The notes under the pieces were generated by a model that searched no databases, was not told the DNA's origin, and saw only the letters and a list, made by a program, of their open reading frames with translations. Position numbers and translations under genes: made by a program. A DNA stretch of 64,000 bases from an uncultured Clostridia bacterium (GTDB lineage Bacteria > Bacillota > Clostridia > Christensenellales > Aristaeellaceae), in NCBI GenBank assembly GCA_934632155.1, contig CAKTXZ010000003.1, positions 62,001-126,000 on the forward strand. Direction: 5' to 3'. Below are positions 35,235-43,761 of the stretch, piece after piece. Every line of letters starts with the position of its first letter. Position 1 is the stretch's first letter.

Positions 35235-36164
35235 GTGATAACGTTTGACCATGTAAGCAAGCGCTACGGCGTGCATCAGGCGCTGAGCGATATCAGCTTT
35301 ACGGCGGAAAAGGGGCAGATCGTCGGCCTGCTGGGCCAGAACGGCGCGGGCAAGACCACGGCGATGAACATTCTGACGGGCTGTCTGGCGCCGTCTGACG
35401 GCGCGGTGCGCGTGGGCGGTCACGACGTGCTGACGGCGCCGCGCGAGGCCAAGCGTCTGATCGGCTATCTGCCTGAGGCCGCGCCGCTGTATGACGAAAT
35501 GACGGTGGGCGCGTATCTGCGCTTCGTATGCGAGCTTAAGGAGGTATCCTCGGGCGCGATTGCGGCGCATGTGGCGGATGTCGCCGCGCGCGCCGGCCTG
35601 ACGGCGGAGCTTCCGCGCAAGATCGGCAACCTGTCCAAGGGCTATCGGCAGCGCGTGGGCATGGCGCAGGCGCTGTGCGGCAGCCCCGAAGCGCTGATTC
35701 TGGATGAGCCGACGGCGGGGCTTGATCCGCGTCAGAGCAGCGAAATGTGCGCGCTGGTTAAATCGTTGTCGGGCGAGCACACGGTGCTGCTGTCCTCGCA
35801 TATCCTCAGCGAGGTGCAGTCCGTATGCGACAGGGTTTTGATTCTGCACCATGGGAAAATTATCTGCGACAGCGCGCTCAGCGCGCTTCGGTGCGGAGAA
35901 AAGCGGCTGCGGGCGGTGATTGCCTGCGGCGAGGGCGCGCTGCTTCCGGCGCTGCGAACGCTGCGCAGCGTGCGGCGCGTGACGGTGGAGCGCGGCGGCG
36001 AGCCCGGCACGACCACCGTGGTGCTGACTGCGGCGGAGGGCGTGGGCGTGGAGCGGGAGTTGTTTCGATTGCTTTCCGGGATGCAGACGCCGCTGATTCG
36101 CCTCACGCCGGTTGAGGATAGTCTGGAGGAGGTATTCCTGCGCGCCACGCGGGAAGCCGGGTAA
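35235..36164 (+). CDS. ABC transporter ATP-binding protein (GldA/CcmA type)
   Basis: 309 residues, GTG start after AAGGGAG. Walker A GQNGAGKTT, signature LSKGYRQRV, Walker B ALILDEPTAGLDP and a switch His in LLSSHIL. The ~80-residue C-terminal extension matches GldA-type ATPases. It powers the permease encoded 14 bases downstream. The operon order ATPase, permease, GldG-like, DUF4340 is a conserved set; the cargo is unknown. Confidence 0.9.
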   Translation: MITFDHVSKRYGVHQALSDISFTAEKGQIVGLLGQNGAGKTTAMNILTGCLAPSDGAVRVGGHDVLTAPREAKRLIGYLPEAAPLYDEMTVGAYLRFVCELKEVSSGAIAAHVADVAARAGLTAELPRKIGNLSKGYRQRVGMAQALCGSPEALILDEPTAGLDPRQSSEMCALVKSLSGEHTVLLSSHILSEVQSVCDRVLILHHGKIICDSALSALRCGEKRLRAVIACGEGALLPALRTLRSVRRVTVERGGEPGTTTVVLTAAEGVGVERELFRLLSGMQTPLIRLTPVEDSLEEVFLRATREAG

Positions 36165-36178
36165 GGAGGGCGGGCGTT

Positions 36179-36889
36179 ATGCGCGCGATTTTTCGGCGGG
36201 AGATGCAAAGCTATTTTTATACGCCCGCCGCGTATGTGTTCATGGGCGTTTTTCTGGCGCTGACAAGCGTGTTTTTCGGCGTGAATAATCTGGCCGGGCG
36301 CTCGAGCAACCTGATGACGCTGATTGCCGCCATGAGCTATTTGTGGATGCTGCTTTCGCCGGTGCTGACCATGCGCCTGATTGCGGGCGAGCGGCGGCAG
36401 CGCACGGATCAATTGCTTTTTTCATCGCCGGTATCGCTGGCCGCCGTGGTGTGCGGCAAATATCTGGCCGCATGCGCCGTGCTGCTGGCAACGGTCGCAG
36501 TCAGCTTTGTTTATTGCGTGCTGGTGGCGATCTACGGCACGCTGTATGTGGCCGAAACGCTGGTGGCTTATTTGGGCGTAACGCTGCACGGCTGCGCGTT
36601 TATCGCGCTGGATCTGTTCTTTTCCTGCTTTTGCCGCAGCCAGATGACGGCGGTGCTGATGGGGCTGGGCGTGAACCTGATGGTCTGGATTGCGGATATC
36701 GCGGGCGCGGCGGCGACGGCTCCGGCGCTGAGCCGGCTGTTTGATTTTGTCAGCCTGTACCGGCGTTTTGAGCCCTTTGCGCAGGGGCAGCTGCGCTTTT
36801 CCAACGTGCTGTACCTGCTGCTGTTTATTTTTATCATGCTGTTTATGAGCGTGCGGGTGCTGGACGCCCGGCGATGGAGCGAGGCGTAA
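36179..36889 (+). CDS. ABC-2 type permease (GldF type)
   Basis: 236 residues with about six membrane helices (for example FMGVFLALTSVFFGVN and LLLFIFIMLFMSVRV). It begins MRAIFRREMQSYFYTPAAYVF, typical of ABC-2 permeases of this set, and carries GERRQRTDQLL in the first cytoplasmic loop. AAGGAGG precedes the ATG. Next gene starts after 3 bases. Confidence 0.88.
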   Translation: MRAIFRREMQSYFYTPAAYVFMGVFLALTSVFFGVNNLAGRSSNLMTLIAAMSYLWMLLSPVLTMRLIAGERRQRTDQLLFSSPVSLAAVVCGKYLAACAVLLATVAVSFVYCVLVAIYGTLYVAETLVAYLGVTLHGCAFIALDLFFSCFCRSQMTAVLMGLGVNLMVWIADIAGAAATAPALSRLFDFVSLYRRFEPFAQGQLRFSNVLYLLLFIFIMLFMSVRVLDARRWSEA

Positions 36890-36892
36890 CCG

Positions 36893-38362
36893 ATGAAAAA
36901 AAGCAAGGAATTTTTCGGGCGGCTCAGAAGCAGCCGGAAGCTGCGCTGCGGCGGTTTTTCCGTGCTGCTCACGGCCTGCGTGGCGGTGTGCGTGATGCTG
37001 CTGGGCGCGGTGGCGGACGCGCTGGAAAGCCGGTACGCCTTGACGCTGGATTGCTCCTTCAATGGCGTGACCACGCAGAGCGATACCACGCGCGCCGTGC
37101 TTTCCGCGCTGGAAAAGGATGTGCACATTTATGCCTTTGCCTCCGAGAGCGGTGAAAACACGACGCTGACGAGCCTGCTGGAGCGCTATGCCGCCGCGTC
37201 GCCGCATGTGACGTACAGCAGGGAAACGGTGATCAAGAGCCCCGCGCTGATCGCCCAATACGCGGAAGCGATCGGCGATAAGGACGTAAGCGCCGACGGC
37301 ATGATCGTGGCCTGTGCGGAAAGCGGCCGGGCGCGCGTGCTGACGGAGGACGACTATTACGTTTATTCCTATAATCTGGATACGGGCAGGTTTCAAAGCG
37401 CGGGCTTTACCTATGAAAAGAGCCTGACGGAGGCGATTTTGTACGTTACGCAGGATGAACTGCCCACGCTTCAGCTATTAACCGGGCACGGCGAATTGAA
37501 CGAAACCGATACCGCCGTTATGGAGGAAACGCTGGTGAAGGCGAATTACCAGATTCAGCGGGTCAACCTTCGCGCGGGGGATACGCTTGACCCCGGCAGC
37601 CCGCTGATGATTCTCTCGCCGCAGTACGACCTTTCCGACGAGGAGCTGACGGCGATTCAGGCCTTCGCGCAGGCGGGCGGCGATTTTTTCATTGTATCGC
37701 AGTATTCCGACCCGCTGAATCTGGAAAACTATCATGCGCTGCTGCGTTCCTACGGCGTGTCGTGCTATCCGGGGCTGGTTATTGCGCAGGAAAGCGATAC
37801 GGGCGGCTATTATTCGGACACGCCGGTTTACCTGATGCCCTATATGCAGGAAACGGACGCGACGCGGACGCTGACGGCGGCGGGGCGGGATATTTTGCTG
37901 CTGGCGGGCGCGCGGGCGTTTGCGGTGTCCGCGCCGTTGGCCGACGGGCTGACGGTGTCGCCCGTGCTGCTGACGGGGCAGGCGTATATCCGGAATTATC
38001 AGGACGGCGTCAGCCTGTCCGATCAGCAGCCGGACGACCCTGCCGGGGTGTTTCCCGTTGCGCTGTGGGCGGACAAAATGTTTGACGGCGGCACGGTGTC
38101 GCAGCTGTTTATCATGGGCAATGTGACGGCGTTTACCGATTATTGGGTTATCAACAACACCGATTCCACCGCCTTCCTGCTGCAGACAGTGCGCGCCCTG
38201 CAGGGGAAGGACCCGGTCAACCTCGACATCGTGGCCAAGAACGTGCTGCGCGACGGCCTGACGCTGGGGTCGGTTACGCCGGCGGCGATTGTGGCGGTTA
38301 TGCTGCCGCTGCTGGTGCTGCTGGGCGCGGTGCTGGTGCTGCGGCCAAGAAAGAATTTGTAG
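36893..38362 (+). CDS. GldG-like ABC-associated protein
   Basis: 489 residues. One N-terminal membrane helix (about 20-45), a long extracytoplasmic GldG domain (QLLTGHGELNETD, PLMILSPQYDLSDEELTAI are characteristic) and a C-terminal membrane helix (AAIVAVMLPLLVLLGAVLV). It is the standard partner of the GldF-type permease. The ATG follows the permease stop by 3 bases; the next gene by 2. Confidence 0.87.
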   Translation: MKKSKEFFGRLRSSRKLRCGGFSVLLTACVAVCVMLLGAVADALESRYALTLDCSFNGVTTQSDTTRAVLSALEKDVHIYAFASESGENTTLTSLLERYAAASPHVTYSRETVIKSPALIAQYAEAIGDKDVSADGMIVACAESGRARVLTEDDYYVYSYNLDTGRFQSAGFTYEKSLTEAILYVTQDELPTLQLLTGHGELNETDTAVMEETLVKANYQIQRVNLRAGDTLDPGSPLMILSPQYDLSDEELTAIQAFAQAGGDFFIVSQYSDPLNLENYHALLRSYGVSCYPGLVIAQESDTGGYYSDTPVYLMPYMQETDATRTLTAAGRDILLLAGARAFAVSAPLADGLTVSPVLLTGQAYIRNYQDGVSLSDQQPDDPAGVFPVALWADKMFDGGTVSQLFIMGNVTAFTDYWVINNTDSTAFLLQTVRALQGKDPVNLDIVAKNVLRDGLTLGSVTPAAIVAVMLPLLVLLGAVLVLRPRKNL

Positions 38363-38364
38363 GC

Positions 38365-39819
38365 ATGGAAAAGGTAGCGAAAAAAAAGGCGCGCCGTGCG
38401 CCGAAAAAGTGGGTCGTGCTGGCGCTGGTATGCCTGCTGGCCGCCGCCTGCGGTGCTGCGGTTGCGCTGCTCAGGCGGCCGGCCGGGGCGCCGGTTTTGC
38501 CGGATAAGGAGCCTGCGCCCGTGCTGTGGGCGTTTGAGCGCGTCGCCGATATCACGGTTACGCCAGAATCGGGCGAGGCGTATACGCTCGTCGCCCGGGA
38601 CGATTCGCTGTGGCTGTCGGACGAGCCGAGCATGACGCTGCGCAGCAGCGCCGTGCAGAAATACCTGAATGCAGCCGAGAAAATGGAAGCGGAGTTTCTG
38701 GTGCTGGACATGGCGCAGGAGGACGCTTCGCCCGCGGATTTCGGCCTCGCCCCGGCGCGGGCGCAGGCGCGCGTGACGGACGCGGACGGGCAAAGCGCCG
38801 CGCTGCTGATTGGCGACCCCGTGCCGGAGGAAACGCCCATGCGCTATTGCATGCTGGTGGGCGACAGCCGCGTTTACGCCGTGCTGGAAAGCCTGTGCGA
38901 GCCGTTTTTTTTCCGGCGCGAATATCTGCCGGCCTTTGAGCAGCCGTCGCTGAAGGGCGAATTGATGGACGCTATCGACGTGACCGGCGCATATACGCTG
39001 AGCATGCGCTATACGCAAAGCGGCTGGCTGATGAGCGCGCCGGTGCGTTATCCCGTTTCTCAGGTTAAGAGCGATTATATTCTTTCCATGATCGAGCAGA
39101 TGGCGTTTGAAAGCTATCTGGGCGAAATGGCGGCGATGGATCTGACGGCCTATGGGCTGGCGAGCCCCGAGCTGACCGTTCGGCTGACGCAGGCGGCAAG
39201 CGTCATCAGCGGGGAAACGCAGGAGGGCGAGAGCGTATCGCTCAATATGCCGGAAAAGGAATACACGCTCCTGCTGGGCGCGGAAACCGGGCAGAGCGGC
39301 GTATATGTGGGCTGGCAGGGCGGCGTATACAAGGCGAGCAATTTCCTGCTTGGCTTCTGGAAAACGCTGAGCCTGCGGGAGCTGCCGCTGCAAAAGCCGG
39401 TGAACTTTCTGGCCAACAACCTGACGGCTGTGCGCGTGCGTGCGCCGGGCGTGGAGGGGGCGTACACCGTCGCCATGGTCGAGGACGTGACCGATAACAA
39501 TGAGGTCGCGGTGGACGAATACGGCCGAACGCTGTTTGATCTGGCGGCGTGGAATTCGAAGACGGGCGAGGCGGTGGACGCGCAGGCCTTTGCCGACTGG
39601 TATCTTGCGCTGTCTGCGTTAACGGGCGCGGGAACGCTGCCGGCGGATTATACGCCCGAGGGCGAAGCGATCGGCGAAATTGTGCTGACGAACGAAACCA
39701 TGACGCGCACCATTACCTTCTACGCCTACGACGCGCTGCACGCCGCCATGGGCGTGGATGGAACCTACCTTTACTATATCGAAAAAGACTTTTTCCAATC
39801 CATTGCGCCTGCGCCCTGA
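38365..39819 (+). CDS. DUF4340 domain-containing membrane-anchored protein
   Basis: 484 residues. An N-terminal membrane helix (WVVLALVCLLAAACGAAVALL) is followed by repeated DUF4340 beta-rich modules in the extracytoplasmic part, each with a DFGL/AYGL-like loop (ASPADFGLAPA, TAYGLASPELTV). The family regularly ends GldA-GldF-GldG operons. Start 38365 is 2 bases after the previous stop; a longer in-frame version would overlap the GldG-like gene by over 200 bases and is rejected. Confidence 0.87.
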   Translation: MEKVAKKKARRAPKKWVVLALVCLLAAACGAAVALLRRPAGAPVLPDKEPAPVLWAFERVADITVTPESGEAYTLVARDDSLWLSDEPSMTLRSSAVQKYLNAAEKMEAEFLVLDMAQEDASPADFGLAPARAQARVTDADGQSAALLIGDPVPEETPMRYCMLVGDSRVYAVLESLCEPFFFRREYLPAFEQPSLKGELMDAIDVTGAYTLSMRYTQSGWLMSAPVRYPVSQVKSDYILSMIEQMAFESYLGEMAAMDLTAYGLASPELTVRLTQAASVISGETQEGESVSLNMPEKEYTLLLGAETGQSGVYVGWQGGVYKASNFLLGFWKTLSLRELPLQKPVNFLANNLTAVRVRAPGVEGAYTVAMVEDVTDNNEVAVDEYGRTLFDLAAWNSKTGEAVDAQAFADWYLALSALTGAGTLPADYTPEGEAIGEIVLTNETMTRTITFYAYDALHAAMGVDGTYLYYIEKDFFQSIAPAP

Positions 39820-39836
39820 GGAACGGGCAAACGCAT

Positions 39837-39884
39837 TGCGGGAGGGGATTCTTGGCTGTAGGAATCCGCCTCCCGCATTTTTTG
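39837..39884. terminator. Bidirectional terminator
   Basis: Arms 39837-39851 and 39861-39877 (imperfect, about 14 pairs) followed by a T-run on the plus strand. It separates the DUF4340 gene from the convergent permease gene ending at 39897. Confidence 0.85.
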
Positions 39885-39896
39885 ATTTTGTTGCGA

Positions 39897-40781
39897 TTAT
39901 TCCTTGACCGAGCCCATCATAACGCCCTTGAGGAAGTATTTCTGGCAGAAGGGATAGGCGCACAGGATCGGAAGCGTGCTGATGATGATGGTGGCGTAGC
40001 GCACCACGTCCTCCAGATACAGCATGTCCGATTCTTCAAAGCCCTCGGCGGTCGCGCCGTTGGCGGTGTTGGCCAGCAGGATCTCGCGCAGGAAGAGCTG
40101 AAGGGGATACTTGCTTTTGTCCTTCAGATAGATCATCGCGCTGAACCAATTGTTCCAATAGCTTACCGCATAGTACAGCACGATCACCGCGAGGGTGGCC
40201 TTGGCGCAGGGAAGGATAATGCGGAAGAGGATGACAAAATCGTTCGCGCCGTCGATGCGGGCGGATTCCTCGATGCTGGCGGGCAGCGCCTTGAAGGATG
40301 TACGCATGACGATCATGTTCCATGTGCCGATCAGGCCGGGCAGAATCAGCGCCAGCCAGGAATTGTAAAGCCCCAGCATTTTCACCGTCAGGAAGGTGGG
40401 AATCAGGCCGCCGCCAAAGTACATGGTGAACACAACGCTCAGGGAAAAGAGCTTCTTGAGCATCAGGTTGGGGCGCGAAAGCACGTACGCGCCCAGCGAC
40501 GTGGCCAAAACATTGCATACGGTGCCGACGCTCAGGTACCACAGCGTGTTTTTGTAGCCGGTGAGAATGTTCGGGTTTTTGAACACCTGCTCGTAGCCCT
40601 TGAGGCTGAAGCCCTTGGGCAGGAGCAGCAGATCGTTGCTGACAAACAGGGAGAACGGGTCGCTGATGGAGCCGACGAGCACATACCACATCGGGTAAAG
40701 GAAAAACAGGGAAAGCAGAACCAATAGCAGGGTGTTGACCAGCGTAAAGGCGCGGCTGCCCAGCGTTTTTTGTTCAATCAT
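39897..40781 (-). CDS. Carbohydrate ABC transporter permease (LplC/YtcP type)
   Basis: 294 residues, six membrane helices; the permease coupling (EAA) loop includes IEESARIDGANDFVILFRIILP. The protein ends in the family's terminal GVMMGSVKE. Third gene of the operon binding protein, LplB-type permease, LplC-type permease. AAGGGGG before the ATG. Imports an unidentified oligosaccharide. Confidence 0.9.
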   Translation of the reverse strand: MIEQKTLGSRAFTLVNTLLLVLLSLFFLYPMWYVLVGSISDPFSLFVSNDLLLLPKGFSLKGYEQVFKNPNILTGYKNTLWYLSVGTVCNVLATSLGAYVLSRPNLMLKKLFSLSVVFTMYFGGGLIPTFLTVKMLGLYNSWLALILPGLIGTWNMIVMRTSFKALPASIEESARIDGANDFVILFRIILPCAKATLAVIVLYYAVSYWNNWFSAMIYLKDKSKYPLQLFLREILLANTANGATAEGFEESDMLYLEDVVRYATIIISTLPILCAYPFCQKYFLKGVMMGSVKE

Positions 40782-40799
40782 ATGCGCAACCCCCTTTCC

Positions 40800-41744
40800 T
40801 CACCACAGGCTCTCGTTCGTCAGATGGCGGGAGATGAAATTTGTGCTGGACAAAAGCACAATATTGACCAGCGAATTGAACAGGCCGACGGCCGCGCCGT
40901 AGCTGTAATTGGTTTGCAGCAGACCGCGGCGGTACACGAAGGAGGACACGATGTCCGATACCTCGAAGGTGCTTTCGTTATAGAGCAGAATGGTTTTTTC
41001 CGAGCCCTCGCTCATCATGCTGCCCATACGCATAATCAGCTGCACCACGATGATGGGCACCAGCGCCGGCAGCGTCACATGCCAGATGCGGCGGAAGCGT
41101 CCCGCGCCGTCGATGGCCGCCGCCTCGTAGAGGGAAGGATCGATGGCGCTGAGCGTGGCCAGATAGATGATGCTGCTCCAGCCCATGCTCTTCCAGACGC
41201 CGCTGCCTACATAGAGGGTGCGATAATGGGCGGTTGAGGAAAGGTAATTGGTGACGGGCGCACCGAAAAGGGAGCCGATGGCGTTGAACAAGCCCATGGA
41301 GGAGGAAAAATCCGAGATCAGGCCGCACATGACGATCAGCGAGATGAAATGGGGCATGTAGCTGACGGTTTGAACGGCTTTTTTGAAGGGGGCGCGCTTG
41401 ACCTCGTTAATCATCAGCGCCAGCAGAATGGGCGCGGGAAAGGCGAAAAGCACGGAATAAACGCTGATAACCAGCGTGTTGCGGATGACGCGCCACGCAT
41501 AGGGGCCGGTGAGAAAATCCACAAACCATTTCAGCCCCACAAACTGCGATTTGGCAATGCCCTTGAAGGGCTTGTAATTCTGAAAGGCAATGACGATGCC
41601 GCCCATGGGAATGTAATGGAACAGGATATAATAGGCCATGACGGGCAGCCACATGAAGTATACGAATTTATTGCGCTTCAGGTCGCGGCCGAAGCGGCGG
41701 AGGAAGCCATCCCTTTGGATGGGCGCGGAGGCTGTTTTCATCAT
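40800..41744 (-). CDS. Carbohydrate ABC transporter permease (LplB/YteP type)
   Basis: 314 residues, six membrane helices; EAA loop YEAAAIDGAGRFRRIWHVTLP; the protein ends NFISRHLTNESLW, a conserved tail in this family. Two tandem ATG codons at 41744/41741; GAGGTGA lies upstream. No ATPase gene is nearby, as usual for these systems, which share an MsmK-type ATPase. Confidence 0.9.
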   Translation of the reverse strand: MMKTASAPIQRDGFLRRFGRDLKRNKFVYFMWLPVMAYYILFHYIPMGGIVIAFQNYKPFKGIAKSQFVGLKWFVDFLTGPYAWRVIRNTLVISVYSVLFAFPAPILLALMINEVKRAPFKKAVQTVSYMPHFISLIVMCGLISDFSSSMGLFNAIGSLFGAPVTNYLSSTAHYRTLYVGSGVWKSMGWSSIIYLATLSAIDPSLYEAAAIDGAGRFRRIWHVTLPALVPIIVVQLIMRMGSMMSEGSEKTILLYNESTFEVSDIVSSFVYRRGLLQTNYSYGAAVGLFNSLVNIVLLSSTNFISRHLTNESLW

Positions 41745-41771
41745 CAGGCGTCACCTCGCTGTGAAAATGGC

Positions 41772-41796
41772 CGCCCGTCCCGCGAAGGGACGGGCG
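41772..41796 (-). other. mRNA hairpin between binding-protein and permease genes
   Basis: Perfect stem of 9-10 bp with a 5-base loop, no T-run. Such hairpins often protect the binding-protein part of the mRNA, so more binding protein than permease is made. Locus 2 has one in the same place (55973-55996). Confidence 0.6.
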
Positions 41797-41819
41797 ACGG
41801 AATGCGAACTGGGATGGCG

Positions 41820-43373
41820 TTACTTGCCAAGATAGCGGTCGTAGGCGGCCTGCGTGATCTCGATCGCGCGGTTCAGGCCGTAGCTGTCCAGCTTGGCGAT
41901 GTATTCATTCCACGAAGCGTCGTCCAGCTTGACTGCGCCGGTGATGAACTTGAGCCGCATTTCGGAGATATAGGTGTTCACATTGCTCATGATGGAGCTG
42001 CGTTCGCTGTTTTCATCCACCGTCAGGCTCACGCCGGAGGGCAGCAGATAATCGCCGTTGAAGGTCTCGGTCATGCCGGTATAGCGCAGACGGCCCTCGA
42101 CCAGCTTTTCGTTCTTGACGATGTTGGGGTTGCAGGTGGTGTCGGCCAGCTTGCGGTTGGGCGCCCAGTGAATGCGATAGAGCTGATGGGTGACGGAGGT
42201 GCCATAGTTCGGGTTCTTGAGCACCAGATCGGTGTAGTGATAGTCGCCGTTTTCATCCACGGTGTAGGACAGATCCTTGACGCCGTAATTGGTCAGGATC
42301 ATGCCGGCGTCGGTGTAGAGGTAGTTAATCAGCTTCACCGCGGTGACGGGATCCGTGCAGTGGGAGGTAATAACCGTGCCCTGACCGCCGTTGTGCTCAA
42401 GCCCTTCGGGGAAGTAGGTGTGCACCTGCGTTTCGGGCGTTTCCAGCCAGTAGGGGCTCTTGACAATGGACAGGCCGGAGGCGTCGGCGTCGGAATAGAC
42501 GTTGCCGATGGGCTCGCAGAAGCAGCCGATCAGCCCGGCGCTGAACATCGAACGCGCCTCGGAGGCCTTGTAGGAGGAAAAGTCCTTGGAGATGTAGCCC
42601 TTTTCATACCAGCTGTTGAGGCGGCTCAGGAAAGCGCGGTACTGCGGCTGGCTGCCCTCGTCGTAATAGACGACCTTGCCGTCCTTCTGATACCAGCCCT
42701 GAAAGATGCCGTAGCCCCAATTGTAGGCGTTTTCGCCCACGTTCAGGTACAGGGGCGCGACGCCGGGCTTATTGTCCAAAATGGCTTGGAAATACTGCTC
42801 GATCGCGTCGTAGGTGGTCATGTCCTCCGCCTTCAGGCCAAATTCGTCCAGCCAGTCCTGACGCAGGGTGATGCACATGGCGCTGGGGTTGAATTCCTGC
42901 CAATAGGTGTAGAAGGCCAGCACCTTGCCGTCGACGGTAAACTGGCGATAGGTCGTGTCGTCGGCGCTGATGAGCGCCCAGTAGTCGGGCGCGTATTCCT
43001 TTACCAGATCGGTCAGGTCGATAATCACGCCGTCGTCATAGGCCGCCTGCACGCCGCCGTCGTAATAGCCGGGGAAGGCTTGAATGATGTCGGGCAGCTT
43101 GTCCTGAAGCAGCATCAGGCCGAACTGTTCCTTTTCCTGACCAACGGCAGGATGCTGGAATTCAATGTTCACGCCCACGTCCTTCATCAATTGCTGATAA
43201 ACGGGGTGCTCGTTGTAGGTGCTCATCTGCGTGACCAGATTGCCGTTCATGGGAACCCACCAGGTCAGCGTGGTTTCCTCCTTGCCCAGCGGATAGGTGA
43301 TCTCCGCGAGGGCGCCGCCGGCGAGCGTCAGCGTCAAAAGCAGCGCCAGAACCAAAGCCAATGTCTTTTTCAT
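41820..43373 (-). CDS. Extracellular solute-binding protein (LplA type)
   Basis: 517 residues. A signal peptide (MKKTLALVLALLLTLTLAGG) ends in ALA-E with no lipobox Cys, unusual for a Gram-positive binding protein. The mature part resembles type 1/LplA sugar-binding proteins with a periplasmic-binding fold rich in Tyr and Trp. GGAGG precedes 43373; longer versions of the frame extend into the promoter. First gene of the three-gene uptake operon and divergent from the AraC-type sensor. Confidence 0.88.
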   Translation of the reverse strand: MKKTLALVLALLLTLTLAGGALAEITYPLGKEETTLTWWVPMNGNLVTQMSTYNEHPVYQQLMKDVGVNIEFQHPAVGQEKEQFGLMLLQDKLPDIIQAFPGYYDGGVQAAYDDGVIIDLTDLVKEYAPDYWALISADDTTYRQFTVDGKVLAFYTYWQEFNPSAMCITLRQDWLDEFGLKAEDMTTYDAIEQYFQAILDNKPGVAPLYLNVGENAYNWGYGIFQGWYQKDGKVVYYDEGSQPQYRAFLSRLNSWYEKGYISKDFSSYKASEARSMFSAGLIGCFCEPIGNVYSDADASGLSIVKSPYWLETPETQVHTYFPEGLEHNGGQGTVITSHCTDPVTAVKLINYLYTDAGMILTNYGVKDLSYTVDENGDYHYTDLVLKNPNYGTSVTHQLYRIHWAPNRKLADTTCNPNIVKNEKLVEGRLRYTGMTETFNGDYLLPSGVSLTVDENSERSSIMSNVNTYISEMRLKFITGAVKLDDASWNEYIAKLDSYGLNRAIEITQAAYDRYLGK

Positions 43374-43440
43374 GGGAAAGCCTCCTTTACAAATAGAAAC
43401 GAATGAGAACGGCGCGGCGTTGCACCGTCTGACTGCAGTG

Positions 43441-43500
43441 AGCATAGCACAGCTTTGCGCCGCCGGCCACTGGTCAAAACCGTAAATCACTGGTCAAAAC
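43441..43500 (-). promoter_or_regulatory. AraC-type operator and promoter of transporter locus 1
   Basis: A 13-bp sequence CACTGGTCAAAAC occurs twice as a perfect direct repeat (43468-43480 and 43488-43500), 20 bp apart, on the same face of the helix. On the minus strand a -10-like TATGCT (43441-43446) lies 21 bp from the nearer copy, which covers the -35 region, where no good hexamer exists. This is the layout of an AraC-family activator site. The likely binder is the regulator encoded at 43762-45936. Confidence 0.7.
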
Positions 43501-43672
43501 AACAAAACAGGCATAGAATGCACCGAAATATCCATGCGCAATTTTTTCAACATTGAAAAATTGGCACAGAACATGTTAAAAATGGTTGATGCGGGAGAAA
43601 ACACATACACCCCGCAAACGGCGGAGGAGCGCATCGCTGGTGAAAGCGTTTGAGAAATGATGGCGCATGCGG

Positions 43673-43701
43673 TTGACAAGTCGCCAAAGTTGCGCTATAA
43701 A
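43673..43701 (+). promoter_or_regulatory. Promoter of the transmembrane AraC-type regulator
   Basis: TTGACA (43673-43678), 17-bp spacer, TATAAA (43696-43701). Transcription would begin near 43708, so earlier in-frame ATGs (43657, 43705) cannot be used. Confidence 0.78.
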
Positions 43702-43761
43702 GGGATGCAGGAGAGAGACGGCAGCGCGCGGCATAGCATGGACGAAAAGGGGTATTGCGCC

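Noticed and set aside
43657..43761. Earlier starts (43657, 43705) for the transmembrane regulator
   Set aside because: They lie at or before the predicted transcription start; the TTG at 43762 has the best ribosome site.
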